In this document: in pieces, positions 47,526 through 57,049 of the stretch
Position numbering within the stretch: the stretch's first letter is position 1
Layout: each line of letters opens with the position of its first letter
NCBI RefSeq assembly: GCF_016786255.1
Contig: NZ_JADMKT010000077.1
Location: forward strand, 62,001 to 126,000
Source of the DNA: Robertkochia sediminum
Lineage (GTDB): Bacteria > Bacteroidota > Bacteroidia > Flavobacteriales > Flavobacteriaceae
Length of the DNA: 64,000 bases
Reading direction: 5' to 3'
The notes under the pieces: model-generated
What the model was told of the DNA's origin: nothing
The model's input: only the letters and a program-made list of their open reading frames with translations
The model's database searches: none
Program-made: the position numbers and the translations under genes

Positions 47526-50057
47526 TTATTTTTTCAAAGGTGTTTTTATTGGCATACTGTCCTTTCCTAAAGAGAGGATATTGGCAAAAAGTTTATAGGC
47601 TCCGGGAACTCCTGCGGGCAATTCACGAAAAAAGCTAAGTCCGGTATACGCGTAATATCCTTTACCGTATGGGGCAACGAGCAAACTTCCGTTAGCAGGT
47701 GCTTCTCCGGGGTCGTTCATAGACAGCACCGGTGTAAATTCTGCGCCCCATTCTCCCGGAAAATAAAGTCCTCTTTCCTGAACCCATCCTTTAAAATCGT
47801 CTGCACCGATCTTGTTGGGGAAGTTCAATACGGGGTGATCGGGAGCTAACAGGCTTACCGGTGAATTTTCGTTGGTTACACGGGTGCGGGAGAGGTTGAG
47901 TTTATAAGGCGCCAGGTTAGGCATGTTAAATCCTCTTCGTCCCGCTGTATTGTATTGCACCACCATGGTGCCTCCTTGAGCTACATAATCGAGAAGGAAC
48001 TGCTGTTTATTGCGCATTTCTTCTTCCAATACATTATAGGCGCGAATCCCGGTAACAATGGCATCAAAGCCTTCAAGATTGGCAGGGGTGATATCTTCCG
48101 GTTTGATCGGGATCACTACATAGCCAATTTGCTTTAAACTTTCCGGGATGGCATCTCCTGCCCCCATGATATAGCCAATGTTCTGGCCGGCCTTGGCAAT
48201 ATTAAGTCGTACGACCCTGGCTTCTGATGGCAATAGTACGAGTTGCCTTGGAATGTGCGGATAATCAATGGTGGCCAGCTGTTTGTCGTAGGATCTATTG
48301 CCTGAGGTGATCACCGGAATCAGTGTTCCTGTACTCTCTCCGGCGGGAGGGATCACCTCAAAATAATACGTTTTTGTGATCCCCTTGTCGGCGATCCTTA
48401 CATCGATCTGTTCCGGGACACTTTGCCAACCATCAGGTAATTGAAGAGATAGCGTTCCGTTGATCCCTGGGGCATGTGCTTCAACGGTAACCGGGATGTG
48501 TTTACCCTTACTTTCATTGAAGATATACACCTTATCGGCCAGGCTGGTGGTCACAGCGGGAACGATCTCAAAGGGTTGGTACAGTTCGCCCTTGTCGGGT
48601 TCGGCATACTTGTAGGTGAGTGGCTTTTGGAGCACCATCTTGACACCTTCGATCTCTACTTCGATATGTGCCGTTACAGCTTCAGGAGTTTCCGGTAATC
48701 CAATTAGTCCTTCAGGGGCACTGTACATACCTAAAGTACTTTTTTTATTGAGCCAGTAGGGGGTGCTCGGACTGACACTTTCGGGTACCTTAAATGTTAC
48801 CGGAATGTTGTATTGGGTATTGCTTTCGAGGGTCTCGTTCACTTCGGTAGTCGTTTCAGAAGGGAAGAGAGTAACCCTGTTGATCTTAATTTTCGCGCCA
48901 GACCTGTTGATAGCCTGCAGGTCTGCACTCAGAGACTCTCCGGGTACTGCCATCGGACTTTTAGTGACCGCTTCGGCGAGGAATCCTGCACACCCTTCGA
49001 TAAGACTGGTGATCTGTTGGGTTTTGTAGGTTCTCCAGTAATCATCGTCAAGTTCGCGGATAAGCTTTAGCGCCCTCAGTAATTCCGGCAGGTGAACCGA
49101 AGGGTCCTTAAAATTAAAGTTTTGCTCCATTTTGCTAAGGATAGCACCAATGGCCGCTCCTCCTTTAACCCGCTTCCAGGACGTGTCTATTCCTGCGAAA
49201 AGGTGGTTGTTCTCTGCAGGAGATCCTTTTAAGAATTCGAGGTATTCGTTCTGTGTTCCTCTGCTGCTCAGTCTCCCAAAGCCCTGACTCAGGTGCTGAC
49301 TGCTGGCAATAGATGCCATCTCGTTATTGCTCATTCCTGCAAGAGGATAATAGGTGCCTATGTCGAATGAAATGAGCTTGCCTTTGTTTGCTTCCAGTAG
49401 TTTTTCTTCACTGCCGTAAAACCACCATGAGGTATTAAAGAACATCCGCTCCGGCTGCCATGGGCTCAGGTCTTTTAATTGCTCCGGAAAGGTATTGGGG
49501 TCATTGGCCAGTTCGAAGGCTTCTACACTCAGCATGGCCGAGGTGGTATGGTGACCATGGGTAGATCCCGGAGTTCTGTGGTCGAAACGGTTCACAATGA
49601 TATCCGGCCTGAACTTTCGTATCGCCCTGATCACGTCGGCAAGGACACTATCCTTATTCCAGATCTCAAGGGTCTCATTCGGATTTTTAGAATATCCAAA
49701 ATCATTGGCACGGGTAAAGAACTGTTCGCCTCCATCTACATTTCTCGCCTCCAGCAATTCCTGTGTGCGCAATACGCCAAGCAATTCGCGCAACTCACTT
49801 CCTATCAGGTTTTGTCCGCCATCACCCCTGGTGAGCGATAAATAGGCCGTTCGAGCCTTTTTCTCATTGGCAAGATAGGCTATAAGTCGTGTATTCTCAT
49901 CGTCAGGGTGTGCAGCGATATAGAGGGCTGTTCCCAGAAAGTTGAGTTTTTGCAACTCTTGATACAGGTCTGATGAAGCTCTCGGAACAGGTTTTTGTGC
50001 AGACAGCGTGAAGATGGAAACCCATCCGGTAAGGAGGGTTAGAAGGATCTTTTTCAT
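47526..50057 (-). CDS. exported PIG-L family deacetylase
   Basis: An 843-residue protein starting at ATG 50057 (MKKILLTLLTGWVSIFTLSAQ, a signal peptide); an in-frame ATG 9 codons earlier is less likely. The N-terminal PIG-L domain has the zinc motif AAHPDDENT (near residue 49) and THGHHTTSA, as in LmbE-like N-acetylglucosamine deacetylases. The remaining two thirds are beta-sandwich domains and a Rossmann-like end (GFDAIVTGIRAYNV, near 665; GTMVVQYNT) related to glutamine-amidotransferase-like folds. This layout is known from large periplasmic Bacteroidota members. Substrate is unknown. It is followed by a 33-residue peptide and a symporter in the same transcript. Confidence 0.9.
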   Translation of the reverse strand: MKKILLTLLTGWVSIFTLSAQKPVPRASSDLYQELQKLNFLGTALYIAAHPDDENTRLIAYLANEKKARTAYLSLTRGDGGQNLIGSELRELLGVLRTQELLEARNVDGGEQFFTRANDFGYSKNPNETLEIWNKDSVLADVIRAIRKFRPDIIVNRFDHRTPGSTHGHHTTSAMLSVEAFELANDPNTFPEQLKDLSPWQPERMFFNTSWWFYGSEEKLLEANKGKLISFDIGTYYPLAGMSNNEMASIASSQHLSQGFGRLSSRGTQNEYLEFLKGSPAENNHLFAGIDTSWKRVKGGAAIGAILSKMEQNFNFKDPSVHLPELLRALKLIRELDDDYWRTYKTQQITSLIEGCAGFLAEAVTKSPMAVPGESLSADLQAINRSGAKIKINRVTLFPSETTTEVNETLESNTQYNIPVTFKVPESVSPSTPYWLNKKSTLGMYSAPEGLIGLPETPEAVTAHIEVEIEGVKMVLQKPLTYKYAEPDKGELYQPFEIVPAVTTSLADKVYIFNESKGKHIPVTVEAHAPGINGTLSLQLPDGWQSVPEQIDVRIADKGITKTYYFEVIPPAGESTGTLIPVITSGNRSYDKQLATIDYPHIPRQLVLLPSEARVVRLNIAKAGQNIGYIMGAGDAIPESLKQIGYVVIPIKPEDITPANLEGFDAIVTGIRAYNVLEEEMRNKQQFLLDYVAQGGTMVVQYNTAGRRGFNMPNLAPYKLNLSRTRVTNENSPVSLLAPDHPVLNFPNKIGADDFKGWVQERGLYFPGEWGAEFTPVLSMNDPGEAPANGSLLVAPYGKGYYAYTGLSFFRELPAGVPGAYKLFANILSLGKDSMPIKTPLKK

Positions 50058-50153
50058 ATAGGTTGGATTGAGCTTGGCGATCAAATATAAAAAATCTCCT
50101 ATGCCCTTATGGGTTTTTAAATTTTATTTAACGCTCAAAATACTACAAGAATA

Positions 50154-50687
50154 TCATATCCCCAAATCGTCGTCATCGCCTTTTTCTAAGAGCACAACCC
50201 CCTTTTGCAGCAAGAGGCTGTTGGGGTAGGTAAGCAGTTCGTTGTCTTTGTTGCGCAGGTGAACGTAGAAGGCTTTAATGTCTTCAATAACCGCTTCTTC
50301 GGGGAAGTCCTTATCCTGAATTCTTATGCGGTCGCCTATTTTAAAGGGGAAGGAGAAGAACAGGATCACTCCGGCCGTGATGTTGCTCAGGATCGACCAG
50401 TTGGCAAATAAGGCTACGCCGATCACTGCAAATACCGAAGAAAATAACAGTCCGAGTTCTTCCAGGTTCACACTCCATATGAATCCGTAGATACCCAGGA
50501 GCAGTAGCCAGAAAATGGCATTGACATATTTAATAATGAGGAGGGTTCTCGCAGCGTTGTAATCGGCTGCCTGTCCTACTTTTTTAACGCCTTTGGTAAT
50601 AAGGAAGCGCAACAAAAGAAGTCCGATAAGGACGATAACTGAATAAATGATGGAATCCAGATAGGGTTCAATGACATTGTACGACAT
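50154..50687 (-). CDS. small MscS-like mechanosensitive channel
   Basis: A 177-residue membrane protein. Three hydrophobic stretches (about 10-30, 48-70, 80-115) precede a short MscS beta domain with FFSFPFKIGDRIRIQDKDFPEEAVIEDIKAFYVHLRNKDNELLTYPNSLLLQKGV, the conserved strand set of MscS. The C-terminal alpha/beta domain is nearly absent, so it is a minimal member. It would act as a tension-gated pore. It lies 5 bases after the upstream unknown gene, in the same operon. Confidence 0.88.
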   Translation of the reverse strand: MSYNVIEPYLDSIIYSVIVLIGLLLLRFLITKGVKKVGQAADYNAARTLLIIKYVNAIFWLLLLGIYGFIWSVNLEELGLLFSSVFAVIGVALFANWSILSNITAGVILFFSFPFKIGDRIRIQDKDFPEEAVIEDIKAFYVHLRNKDNELLTYPNSLLLQKGVVLLEKGDDDDLGI

Positions 50688-50692
50688 ATGAT

Positions 50693-51604
50693 CTATAAAC
50701 CAAGACTGTGGTAAAGATAGGTATCATTTTTCTTGTTTCGCTCCCAGTATGCTGTTTTAATGCGCTTAATTTTTTTGGCGCTGCTTTCCAGCATGACCGG
50801 GTTTTCGCCCCCGCTTAGATAGGTATCTTTCCAGGAGTGGATCACATAAGGGAATTCGGTATCAAAGGTAATGGCCAGTTCCCTGTTAAGCGAAGGATAG
50901 GTGAGGGCATAGGTGTATTGGCCTTTTCGTTTTCTCAACACGGCCTGTGCCTTGTATGCAACCGGTTCCAGGTGCATTAATTCCATGTATTCAAGGGCGG
51001 GGAGCATGTTGAAACTTCCCTGTGGCAGCTTGTTCGGGTCGAGGCGGATAATGGTCCAGATCTCGTTCTCCAGTTTTACGGGTTCCAACTCCCGGTACCT
51101 GTCGGCTTCCCCTTCGAAATAAGAGTGGGTAAGTATTTCGTAAACCCCACGGTTATTGAGCTGTGAATAGATCTGTCCGCACCATTCCTGTACCGATGCG
51201 CTCACCTTGATCGCGTGTTGCTTTTCTTCCAACGGAAAAAAGGTACTGCTCATAATAGAGTACGGATAGATGCCCGTTAAGAAGTTGCGGGTCATATTGA
51301 GTTTAAGTACCTGGTCTTTTCTTGAAGAAGCGCTTTCGGCCTTTACCTGCTGTTCGGTATTAAAAGGTTCGGTCACGTATATGAGTACGGCGTTTCCTTT
51401 TCTAATCTCACCATATCGGGCCTGTTCCAGCTCGTAAGAGGTGATCTCTGCTTCCCCTGAATTCCAGTAGTCCGAGAAATTAATAGCCAGTTCATACGGA
51501 CTTTCCGTAGGGGAGAACACGCCCTTGTTGGATAGCCACATGAAGCTAAAGATAAACACCAGCAAAAAGACAAATGCTAGAAGGTATAGCCTGGCAGATT
51601 TCAT
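50693..51604 (-). CDS. conserved membrane-anchored protein of unknown function
   Basis: A 303-residue protein with one N-terminal helix (LYLLAFVFLLVFIFSFMWL) and a long extracytoplasmic part of mixed alpha/beta character, containing EWCGQIYSQLNNRGVYEILTHSYFEGEAD and YALTYPSLNRELAITFDTEFPYVIHSWKDTY. Genes of this kind sit beside maf in Flavobacteriia and are sometimes labelled septum inhibitor by mistake; no such activity is visible. It is 36 bases after maf and 5 bases before the MscS-like gene. Confidence 0.82.
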   Translation of the reverse strand: MKSARLYLLAFVFLLVFIFSFMWLSNKGVFSPTESPYELAINFSDYWNSGEAEITSYELEQARYGEIRKGNAVLIYVTEPFNTEQQVKAESASSRKDQVLKLNMTRNFLTGIYPYSIMSSTFFPLEEKQHAIKVSASVQEWCGQIYSQLNNRGVYEILTHSYFEGEADRYRELEPVKLENEIWTIIRLDPNKLPQGSFNMLPALEYMELMHLEPVAYKAQAVLRKRKGQYTYALTYPSLNRELAITFDTEFPYVIHSWKDTYLSGGENPVMLESSAKKIKRIKTAYWERNKKNDTYLYHSLGL

Positions 51605-51640
51605 GCAGATTTAAGGTTTATAGGTCTTTAAATGTACGAA

Positions 51641-52234
51641 TTATTCTCTAACTGCAAGTATTTTAAGATTCTTATAGACCTCATTTACAGGAAGGCCTAC
51701 CACATTAAAGTACGATCCTTCGATCTTATCGATACCTACCTGGCCTATCCATTCTTGTATGCCATAGGCACCGGCTTTATCAAAGGGGGCATAGGTGTCT
51801 ACATAGTATGCGATCTCCTCAGGCAGTAGTTCTCTGAAGTGTACCTTGGTGATGGTATTGACCGTTTTCTGCAATTTTTTGGTGGTAAAACAGATGGAGG
51901 TGATCACCTCGTGAGTCTTTCCGGAAAGGGACGTAAGCATGGCGATGGCTTCTGCTCTTCCCGAAGGTTTTCCGAGTGCTTTTTCTTCATGCCACACAAT
52001 GGTATCACTGGTAACGAGGATATCCTTGTCTTTGAGCTCTTCTTTAAAGGGCAGGGATTTTAACTGAGCCAGGTAATCGGAGATCTCGTATTTGTACAAT
52101 CGGTCGGGATAGATTTCGTCTACCGGCTTCAGGCGGATCTCGAAATCGATATTCAGGTCCCTGAAAAACTGCTGGCGTCGGGGAGAACCGGAGGCCAGGA
52201 TAATATGGTGGTCTTTTAATAGTTCCTTGAGCAT
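51641..52234 (-). CDS. maf: Maf-like nucleoside triphosphate pyrophosphatase
   Basis: A 197-residue cytoplasmic protein with the Maf start ILASGSPRRQQFFRDL (12-27), VTSDTIVWHEEKALGKPSGRAEA (a DTIV motif), a GKTHEVITSICF strand and the closing KAGAYGIQEWIGQVGIDKIEGSYFNVVGLPV. The family removes noncanonical nucleotides such as dTTP or m7GTP analogues; which one this member prefers (YhdE or YceF type) is not clear. It lies 60 bases after the KdsC gene and 36 bases before the next gene. Confidence 0.94.
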   Translation of the reverse strand: MLKELLKDHHIILASGSPRRQQFFRDLNIDFEIRLKPVDEIYPDRLYKYEISDYLAQLKSLPFKEELKDKDILVTSDTIVWHEEKALGKPSGRAEAIAMLTSLSGKTHEVITSICFTTKKLQKTVNTITKVHFRELLPEEIAYYVDTYAPFDKAGAYGIQEWIGQVGIDKIEGSYFNVVGLPVNEVYKNLKILAVRE

Positions 52235-52294
52235 GGTTGCGTACTGTTTCTTACGAAAATACGAATCGCTGTGAAGCCTGCTAAAGGCTTTGCA

Positions 52295-52825
52295 TTAATC
52301 GTAACGAGCATCTTCAGACTTCAGCCATTTTCCCTGTACGCGCATGACCTGCTCGATGATGTCGCGAACACATCCTCTGCCTCCTTTTTTATGGGAAACA
52401 TAGAGGGAAAGGTCCTTGATATCGGCTACAGCATCGTTCGGACAACAAGGGAGGCCTACCATTTTCATGACGTGGATGTCCGGGATGTCGTCTCCCATAT
52501 AGATCGTATTCTCCGGCTTTATTCCGTAGATATCGAAATATTCGTCTAATTGCTCTACCTTATCGCTTACGCCTAAATGAATATCGGTAATTCCGAGCGC
52601 TCTCAGTCGCTGCTTAACTCCTTCATTACTTCCTCCTGAGATCACACATATGTTATACCCTTGCTGTATGGCTGCCTTCATGGCGTACCCGTCTTTGGTA
52701 TGCATGGTTCGCAGCATTTGTCCGTCAGAGGTGATCTGAATGGTGCCGTCGGTAAGTACACCGTCGACGTCAAAAACGAAGGTGGTGATGTGTTCCAGGT
52801 ATTGTTTATAGCTTTTCTCGCTCAT
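52295..52825 (-). CDS. KdsC-type HAD phosphatase (KDO 8-phosphate phosphatase-like)
   Basis: A 176-residue HAD enzyme without a cap domain. The nucleophile motif is FDVDGVLTDGTIQ (18-30), followed by ICVISGGSNEG, and the C-terminal YMGDDIPDIHVMKMVGLPCCPNDAV (acidic Mg site). This is the KDO 8-P phosphatase layout of lipopolysaccharide synthesis, although in Bacteroidota related enzymes may act on other sugar acids. Its start overlaps the stop of the DUF2520 gene by 20 bases, so the two are translated together. No kdsA gene is in the window. Confidence 0.9.
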   Translation of the reverse strand: MSEKSYKQYLEHITTFVFDVDGVLTDGTIQITSDGQMLRTMHTKDGYAMKAAIQQGYNICVISGGSNEGVKQRLRALGITDIHLGVSDKVEQLDEYFDIYGIKPENTIYMGDDIPDIHVMKMVGLPCCPNDAVADIKDLSLYVSHKKGGRGCVRDIIEQVMRVQGKWLKSEDARYD

Positions 52826-53570
52826 AGGTGGCTAGTATTGATGCGGTTAGTACTTTGTAGACCTCCTCCAGGGGGGTGTTCCTCACCTGAATCAGCTGCG
52901 AATTTAAGGTTTTTTGATCATTTCTTCTGGCCGGACCTGTTTGTGCCGTGTACGGGTCCATGCGTTGTACTTTTTGAGCCGTCTCCAGCAATAGCGGATG
53001 AAGGATCTCAAAAGGGATGTCGTGTTCTTTGCATAGTGTTTCGGCCAGGTAGTACAGGTGATTGGTGAAATTGTTCACGACCACGGCCGAAAGGTGGATC
53101 TTCTTGCGTTGCTCACTGTTAATTTCATATACCCTGGGTGAAAGCGCTGCCGCCAGGGCTTTGAGTAGTTCAAGGTCTTCAGGCACTGCGGATTCCAGAC
53201 ACAACGGTACCTCTTTCCATGCTATTCGCTTCCCTTTGGTAAACGATTGCAGCGGATAAAATACGCCCCTTCTTTTATGGTCTGCGAGCGTATCCATTGG
53301 AATACTTCCCGAGGTGTGTACCACCAGACGATCACTAAACGGGAGTGCTTGACTTACTTCGCTTATGGCATCGTCGTTCACGCAGAGCATATAGATATCG
53401 GCCTCTTCCAGCTGGTCAAAACTGTTGACTATTGGAAAAGGAGGAAGTTGCTCAGGATCTCCGGGAGTTCTGTGCAAAATTTGCTTTACAGTAAACCCCT
53501 TAGAGGCATTTATGGCAGGAGCAATGGCCTGCGCCACATTGCCGTATCCGATGATGATGACCGTTCTCAT
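52806..53570 (-). CDS. Rossmann-like / DUF2520 domain oxidoreductase
   Basis: A 254-residue protein with an NAD(P)-binding start VIIIGYGNVAQAIAPAI (4-20) and a C-terminal helical domain (HLSAVVVNNFTNHLYYLAETLC, near 154-175), which together define the Rossmann-like plus DUF2520 family related to pyrroline-5-carboxylate reductase and 6-phosphogluconate dehydrogenase folds. Typical length. Substrate unknown. It starts the minus-strand run that continues with kdsC-like, maf and further genes. A divergent promoter for the ccsA gene lies upstream. Confidence 0.9.
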   Translation of the reverse strand: MRTVIIIGYGNVAQAIAPAINASKGFTVKQILHRTPGDPEQLPPFPIVNSFDQLEEADIYMLCVNDDAISEVSQALPFSDRLVVHTSGSIPMDTLADHKRRGVFYPLQSFTKGKRIAWKEVPLCLESAVPEDLELLKALAAALSPRVYEINSEQRKKIHLSAVVVNNFTNHLYYLAETLCKEHDIPFEILHPLLLETAQKVQRMDPYTAQTGPARRNDQKTLNSQLIQVRNTPLEEVYKVLTASILATYEREKL

Positions 53571-53750
53571 ACTACGAAAATAATACTATAAACCGAGGAG
53601 TTGCAAACACAATGGGTAAAACTGCGTTCTTGCACAGGCTGCCGGCGGAATTCAAGGTAGATAGTCCTGTTGACCTTAGAGTTATAGCACTCATGCGTGG
53701 CGATCGTTGAATGCCTATGGTCTATTGGTAATATCGATATCATTTAGTGG

Positions 53751-53779
53751 TTTGTTCTCTGATAAATACCCTATTTTTG
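53751..53779 (+). promoter_or_regulatory. promoter of the resB-ccsA gene
   Basis: TTTG at 53751-53754, 17 bases, then TATTTTTG at 53772-53779: a near-ideal Bacteroidota promoter, ending 29 bases before the ATG at 53809. Confidence 0.85.
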
Positions 53780-53808
53780 CACACTGAAATTTCAATCTTT
53801 TGCCTCTA

Positions 53809-56800
53809 ATGATCGATACTATAAAGAAAATACTATTCTCTACGCGCCTTATGGCCGTTCTGTTTATTGTATTTGCTACGGCTATGGCCTTCGGAACCTT
53901 TATTGAAAGTTGGTACAGCACCGAAACTTCCAAGATCTGGGTGTACAATACCTGGTGGTTCGAAGTGATCATGGTATTTTTTATGATCAATTTTATCGGA
54001 AACATCAAGCGTTATCGCCTGTGGAAGTGGGAGCAGTGGCCGGTATTATTGCTGCACCTTTCTTTTGTGCTTATCATTCTCGGGGCTTTCGTTACCCGTT
54101 ATATCGGGTATGAAGGGGTGATGCCAATACGTGAAGGAAGCAGTGCCGACTTTATGCTTACCGAGAAAAAATATGTGACCGCTTTTGTCGATGGGGAGAT
54201 CGATGGTGAGCCACGCAGAAGAGGATTCCAGGATGAGATCATGGTAACTCCGGAAGCGATAAGCAGCTCGCTGCCGTGGAAGTCTGATTTTAACGGTCAG
54301 GATTTCCGTATCGATTTTGCCGGATTCATTCAGGGGGCAGAAGAGGGGCTTATCCCTTCTGAAGTCGGGGACCTTTACCTTAAGATCGTTGAAGCCGGCG
54401 GAGGGAATCGCCATGACCACTTTTTAAAGAGTGGAGAAGTAACGAGCATTCACAATATCCTGTTCGCCTTGAACAAGCCTACGGCAGGCGCTGTAAATAT
54501 TACCCTTAACGATTCTGTGAGTACCCTTGAGTCGCCATTTGCAGGTAGTTTTATGCGTATGGCCGACCAGTTCCAGGGAGAAGTGGTAGCCGATAGTATT
54601 CAGCCCCTAATGATGCGATCGCTCTACAATACAGCCGGAATGCAGTTCGTATTTCCTGAGCCGCTCATTCGCGGTTCTTATGGGGTGGTGGAAGCTGAAG
54701 AGAAGACCGAAAACCAGCAGGATGCCCTTGTTCTTAATGTTACAGCCGGAGGAGAAACCAAACAGGTGAAGCTCCTTGGCGGAAAAGGATTTATCAACGA
54801 CCCTAAGTCGGTTACCGTTGGCGGACTCGATTTTGCGTTGAGCTACGGGTCTATCCGTCATCAATTGCCGTTTGCGATTCAGCTTAACGATTTTATTGCT
54901 GAAAAATACCCCGGTACCGAAAGAGGATACTCATCGTTTATGAGTAAGGTTACTGTAAACGACGAGCGCAGCTTTGATTACGATATTTATATGAATCACG
55001 TTTTGGACCACGGCGGATACCGCTTTTTCCAGTCGAGTTTCGATCCCGATGAAAAGGGAACCGTACTTTCGGTAAACCATGACTGGTGGGGTACCTGGAT
55101 CACCTATGTGGGGTATTTCCTTTTGTATATCGGACTCATGGGGATCATGTTCTTCGGGAAGACGCGTTTCAAGGATCTCGCGCAAATGCTGGAGAAGGTA
55201 AAGGCTAAAAAAGCTACGCTTACCGCTTTGTTGGTGCTGTTCTCCTTCCAGCAAATGACTGCCCAGGACACCCATGACCACGATACGGATCACGATCACG
55301 AGCATGAGACCACTGCCATGGTCATGCCTACCCAAAACCAGATCGACTCTGTGTTGCAGGCTACCCTGGTGAATAAAGAGCACGCGAAGCGATTTGGAGA
55401 GCTCGTGGTACAAGATGAGCGCGGACGAATGAAGCCGGTGAATACCTTTGCTTCTGAGCTATTGAGAAAATTGAGTAAGAGCGATGAGTTCAACGGGATG
55501 GATGCCAACCAGGTGCTCCTGTCCATGCTTCAGAATCCCGGACTCTGGTATAATGTAGACTTTATCTACATCACCAAGAAAAACGACAGTATCCGTAAGA
55601 TCATTGAGGTACCTGAAGGACAGAAGTACGTGACGGCTGTTGATTTCTTCGATGGCACCAACTACCGCCTCTCATCATATCTTGAGGATGCTTACGCGAC
55701 CAATACCCCGAACCAGTTTCAGAAAGGCTTCCGTGAGTTCGACCTTAAGCTCGGGCTATTGAACCAGGCCCTGGGAGGAGATATCCTTCGTATTTATCCG
55801 CTTCCTCAGGATGAGAACAACAAATGGGTGTCGGCTCCGGAATTTGCCAAAGAAGGCTTTGTAGTTCAGGATTCCCTGTATGCCAACTTCATAAGAAATT
55901 CCCTGCCGTTCTATATGATGAGCCTGAGAAAGGCGAAGGCAACGGGAGATTATACAGAGGCAAATAATATTCTGGAGGCTTTACATAAGAACCAGCAGAA
56001 TTTTGGAGGGGAAGTGCTTCCTTCAGAAAATAAGGTGAAGGCCGAGATCCTTTATAACGAGGTGAACATCTTCGAAAAACTCCTGGTGTATTATATGCTC
56101 TTTGGGGTGGTTATGTTTGCTTTGATCATCTTCCAGATCTTTAAAGATGCCAAATGGCTACGCTGGGGAATTACCGGGATGAAGGCAGGTATCGTGATCC
56201 TGTTCCTGTTGCAAACGGCAGGTCTTGCCATTCGCTGGTACATCAGTGGGCACGCTCCATGGAGTGATGCTTATGAGAGTGTGCTTTATGTGTCGTGGAG
56301 TACCATGGCCCTCGGATTGGCTTTCGGACGAAAGAGTGACCTGACCATTGCCGCTACGGCCTTTGTTACGGCAATTATCCTCTTCGGAGCGCATATGAAC
56401 TGGCTCGACCCGGCTATTGCCAATCTTCAGCCGGTACTGGATAGCTATTGGTTGATGATCCATGTGGCGGTGATCGTGGGAAGTTACGGGCCGTTTACCA
56501 TGGGGATGATCCTCGGGATCGTGGTGCTCTTCCTGATGATCTTTACCACTCCGGGCAATAAGAAAAAAATGGCCATTAACATCCAGGAGCTCACCATTAT
56601 CAATGAGCTCGCCCTGACCGTAGGGCTGGTGATGCTTACCATCGGGAACTTCCTTGGCGGACAATGGGCGAATGAGAGCTGGGGACGCTACTGGGGTTGG
56701 GATCCTAAGGAGACCTGGGCCCTGATCAGTATCATGGTTTATGCCTTCGTTATCCACATGCGATTGGTTCCCGGCCTGCGCGGCCGATGGGCGTTTAACT

Positions 56801-56994
56801 TTGCCAGTATCGTGGCCTATGCCAGTATTATGATGACCTATTTCGGGGTTAACTTCTACCTTACCGGACTGCATTCGTATGCGAGTGGTGATAAGGTGAT
56901 CACACCTACATTCGTATGGTATTCGGTGATCTTTGTGATCATTCTCGGGGCTGTGAGCTACTGGGCGTATCAACGGAATTATAAGAAGAGCTAA
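53809..56994 (+). CDS. ccsA: fused ResB-CcsA cytochrome c biogenesis protein
   Basis: A 1061-residue membrane protein of the system II haem-ligation machine, which passes haem to apocytochrome c outside the membrane. I chose ATG 53809; a TTG 3 codons earlier is possible. The N-terminal part (about 1-460) is ResB-like with helices near 12-110 and a long periplasmic part. A hydrophobic stretch near 468-484 then leads to the histidine-rich HDHDTDHDHEHET (about 488-503) and a large loop. The C-terminal part (from about 760) is CcsA with helices and the tryptophan-rich WGRYWGWDPKETW haem motif. ResB-CcsA fusions are usual in Bacteroidota; the internal signal-peptide-like stretch and the His run are noteworthy. 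A terminator follows. Confidence 0.93.
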   Translation: MIDTIKKILFSTRLMAVLFIVFATAMAFGTFIESWYSTETSKIWVYNTWWFEVIMVFFMINFIGNIKRYRLWKWEQWPVLLLHLSFVLIILGAFVTRYIGYEGVMPIREGSSADFMLTEKKYVTAFVDGEIDGEPRRRGFQDEIMVTPEAISSSLPWKSDFNGQDFRIDFAGFIQGAEEGLIPSEVGDLYLKIVEAGGGNRHDHFLKSGEVTSIHNILFALNKPTAGAVNITLNDSVSTLESPFAGSFMRMADQFQGEVVADSIQPLMMRSLYNTAGMQFVFPEPLIRGSYGVVEAEEKTENQQDALVLNVTAGGETKQVKLLGGKGFINDPKSVTVGGLDFALSYGSIRHQLPFAIQLNDFIAEKYPGTERGYSSFMSKVTVNDERSFDYDIYMNHVLDHGGYRFFQSSFDPDEKGTVLSVNHDWWGTWITYVGYFLLYIGLMGIMFFGKTRFKDLAQMLEKVKAKKATLTALLVLFSFQQMTAQDTHDHDTDHDHEHETTAMVMPTQNQIDSVLQATLVNKEHAKRFGELVVQDERGRMKPVNTFASELLRKLSKSDEFNGMDANQVLLSMLQNPGLWYNVDFIYITKKNDSIRKIIEVPEGQKYVTAVDFFDGTNYRLSSYLEDAYATNTPNQFQKGFREFDLKLGLLNQALGGDILRIYPLPQDENNKWVSAPEFAKEGFVVQDSLYANFIRNSLPFYMMSLRKAKATGDYTEANNILEALHKNQQNFGGEVLPSENKVKAEILYNEVNIFEKLLVYYMLFGVVMFALIIFQIFKDAKWLRWGITGMKAGIVILFLLQTAGLAIRWYISGHAPWSDAYESVLYVSWSTMALGLAFGRKSDLTIAATAFVTAIILFGAHMNWLDPAIANLQPVLDSYWLMIHVAVIVGSYGPFTMGMILGIVVLFLMIFTTPGNKKKMAINIQELTIINELALTVGLVMLTIGNFLGGQWANESWGRYWGWDPKETWALISIMVYAFVIHMRLVPGLRGRWAFNFASIVAYASIMMTYFGVNFYLTGLHSYASGDKVITPTFVWYSVIFVIILGAVSYWAYQRNYKKS

Positions 56995-57021
56995 AACGCT
57001 TTAGCGATACAGATAAAAGAG

Positions 57022-57049
57022 AAAGGCTGCCGGGAGGTGGCCTTTTTTT
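57022..57049 (+). terminator. terminator of ccsA
   Basis: A 10-pair stem AAAGGCTGCC / GGTGGCCTTT with two wobbles, GGGA loop and a T run. Confidence 0.85.
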
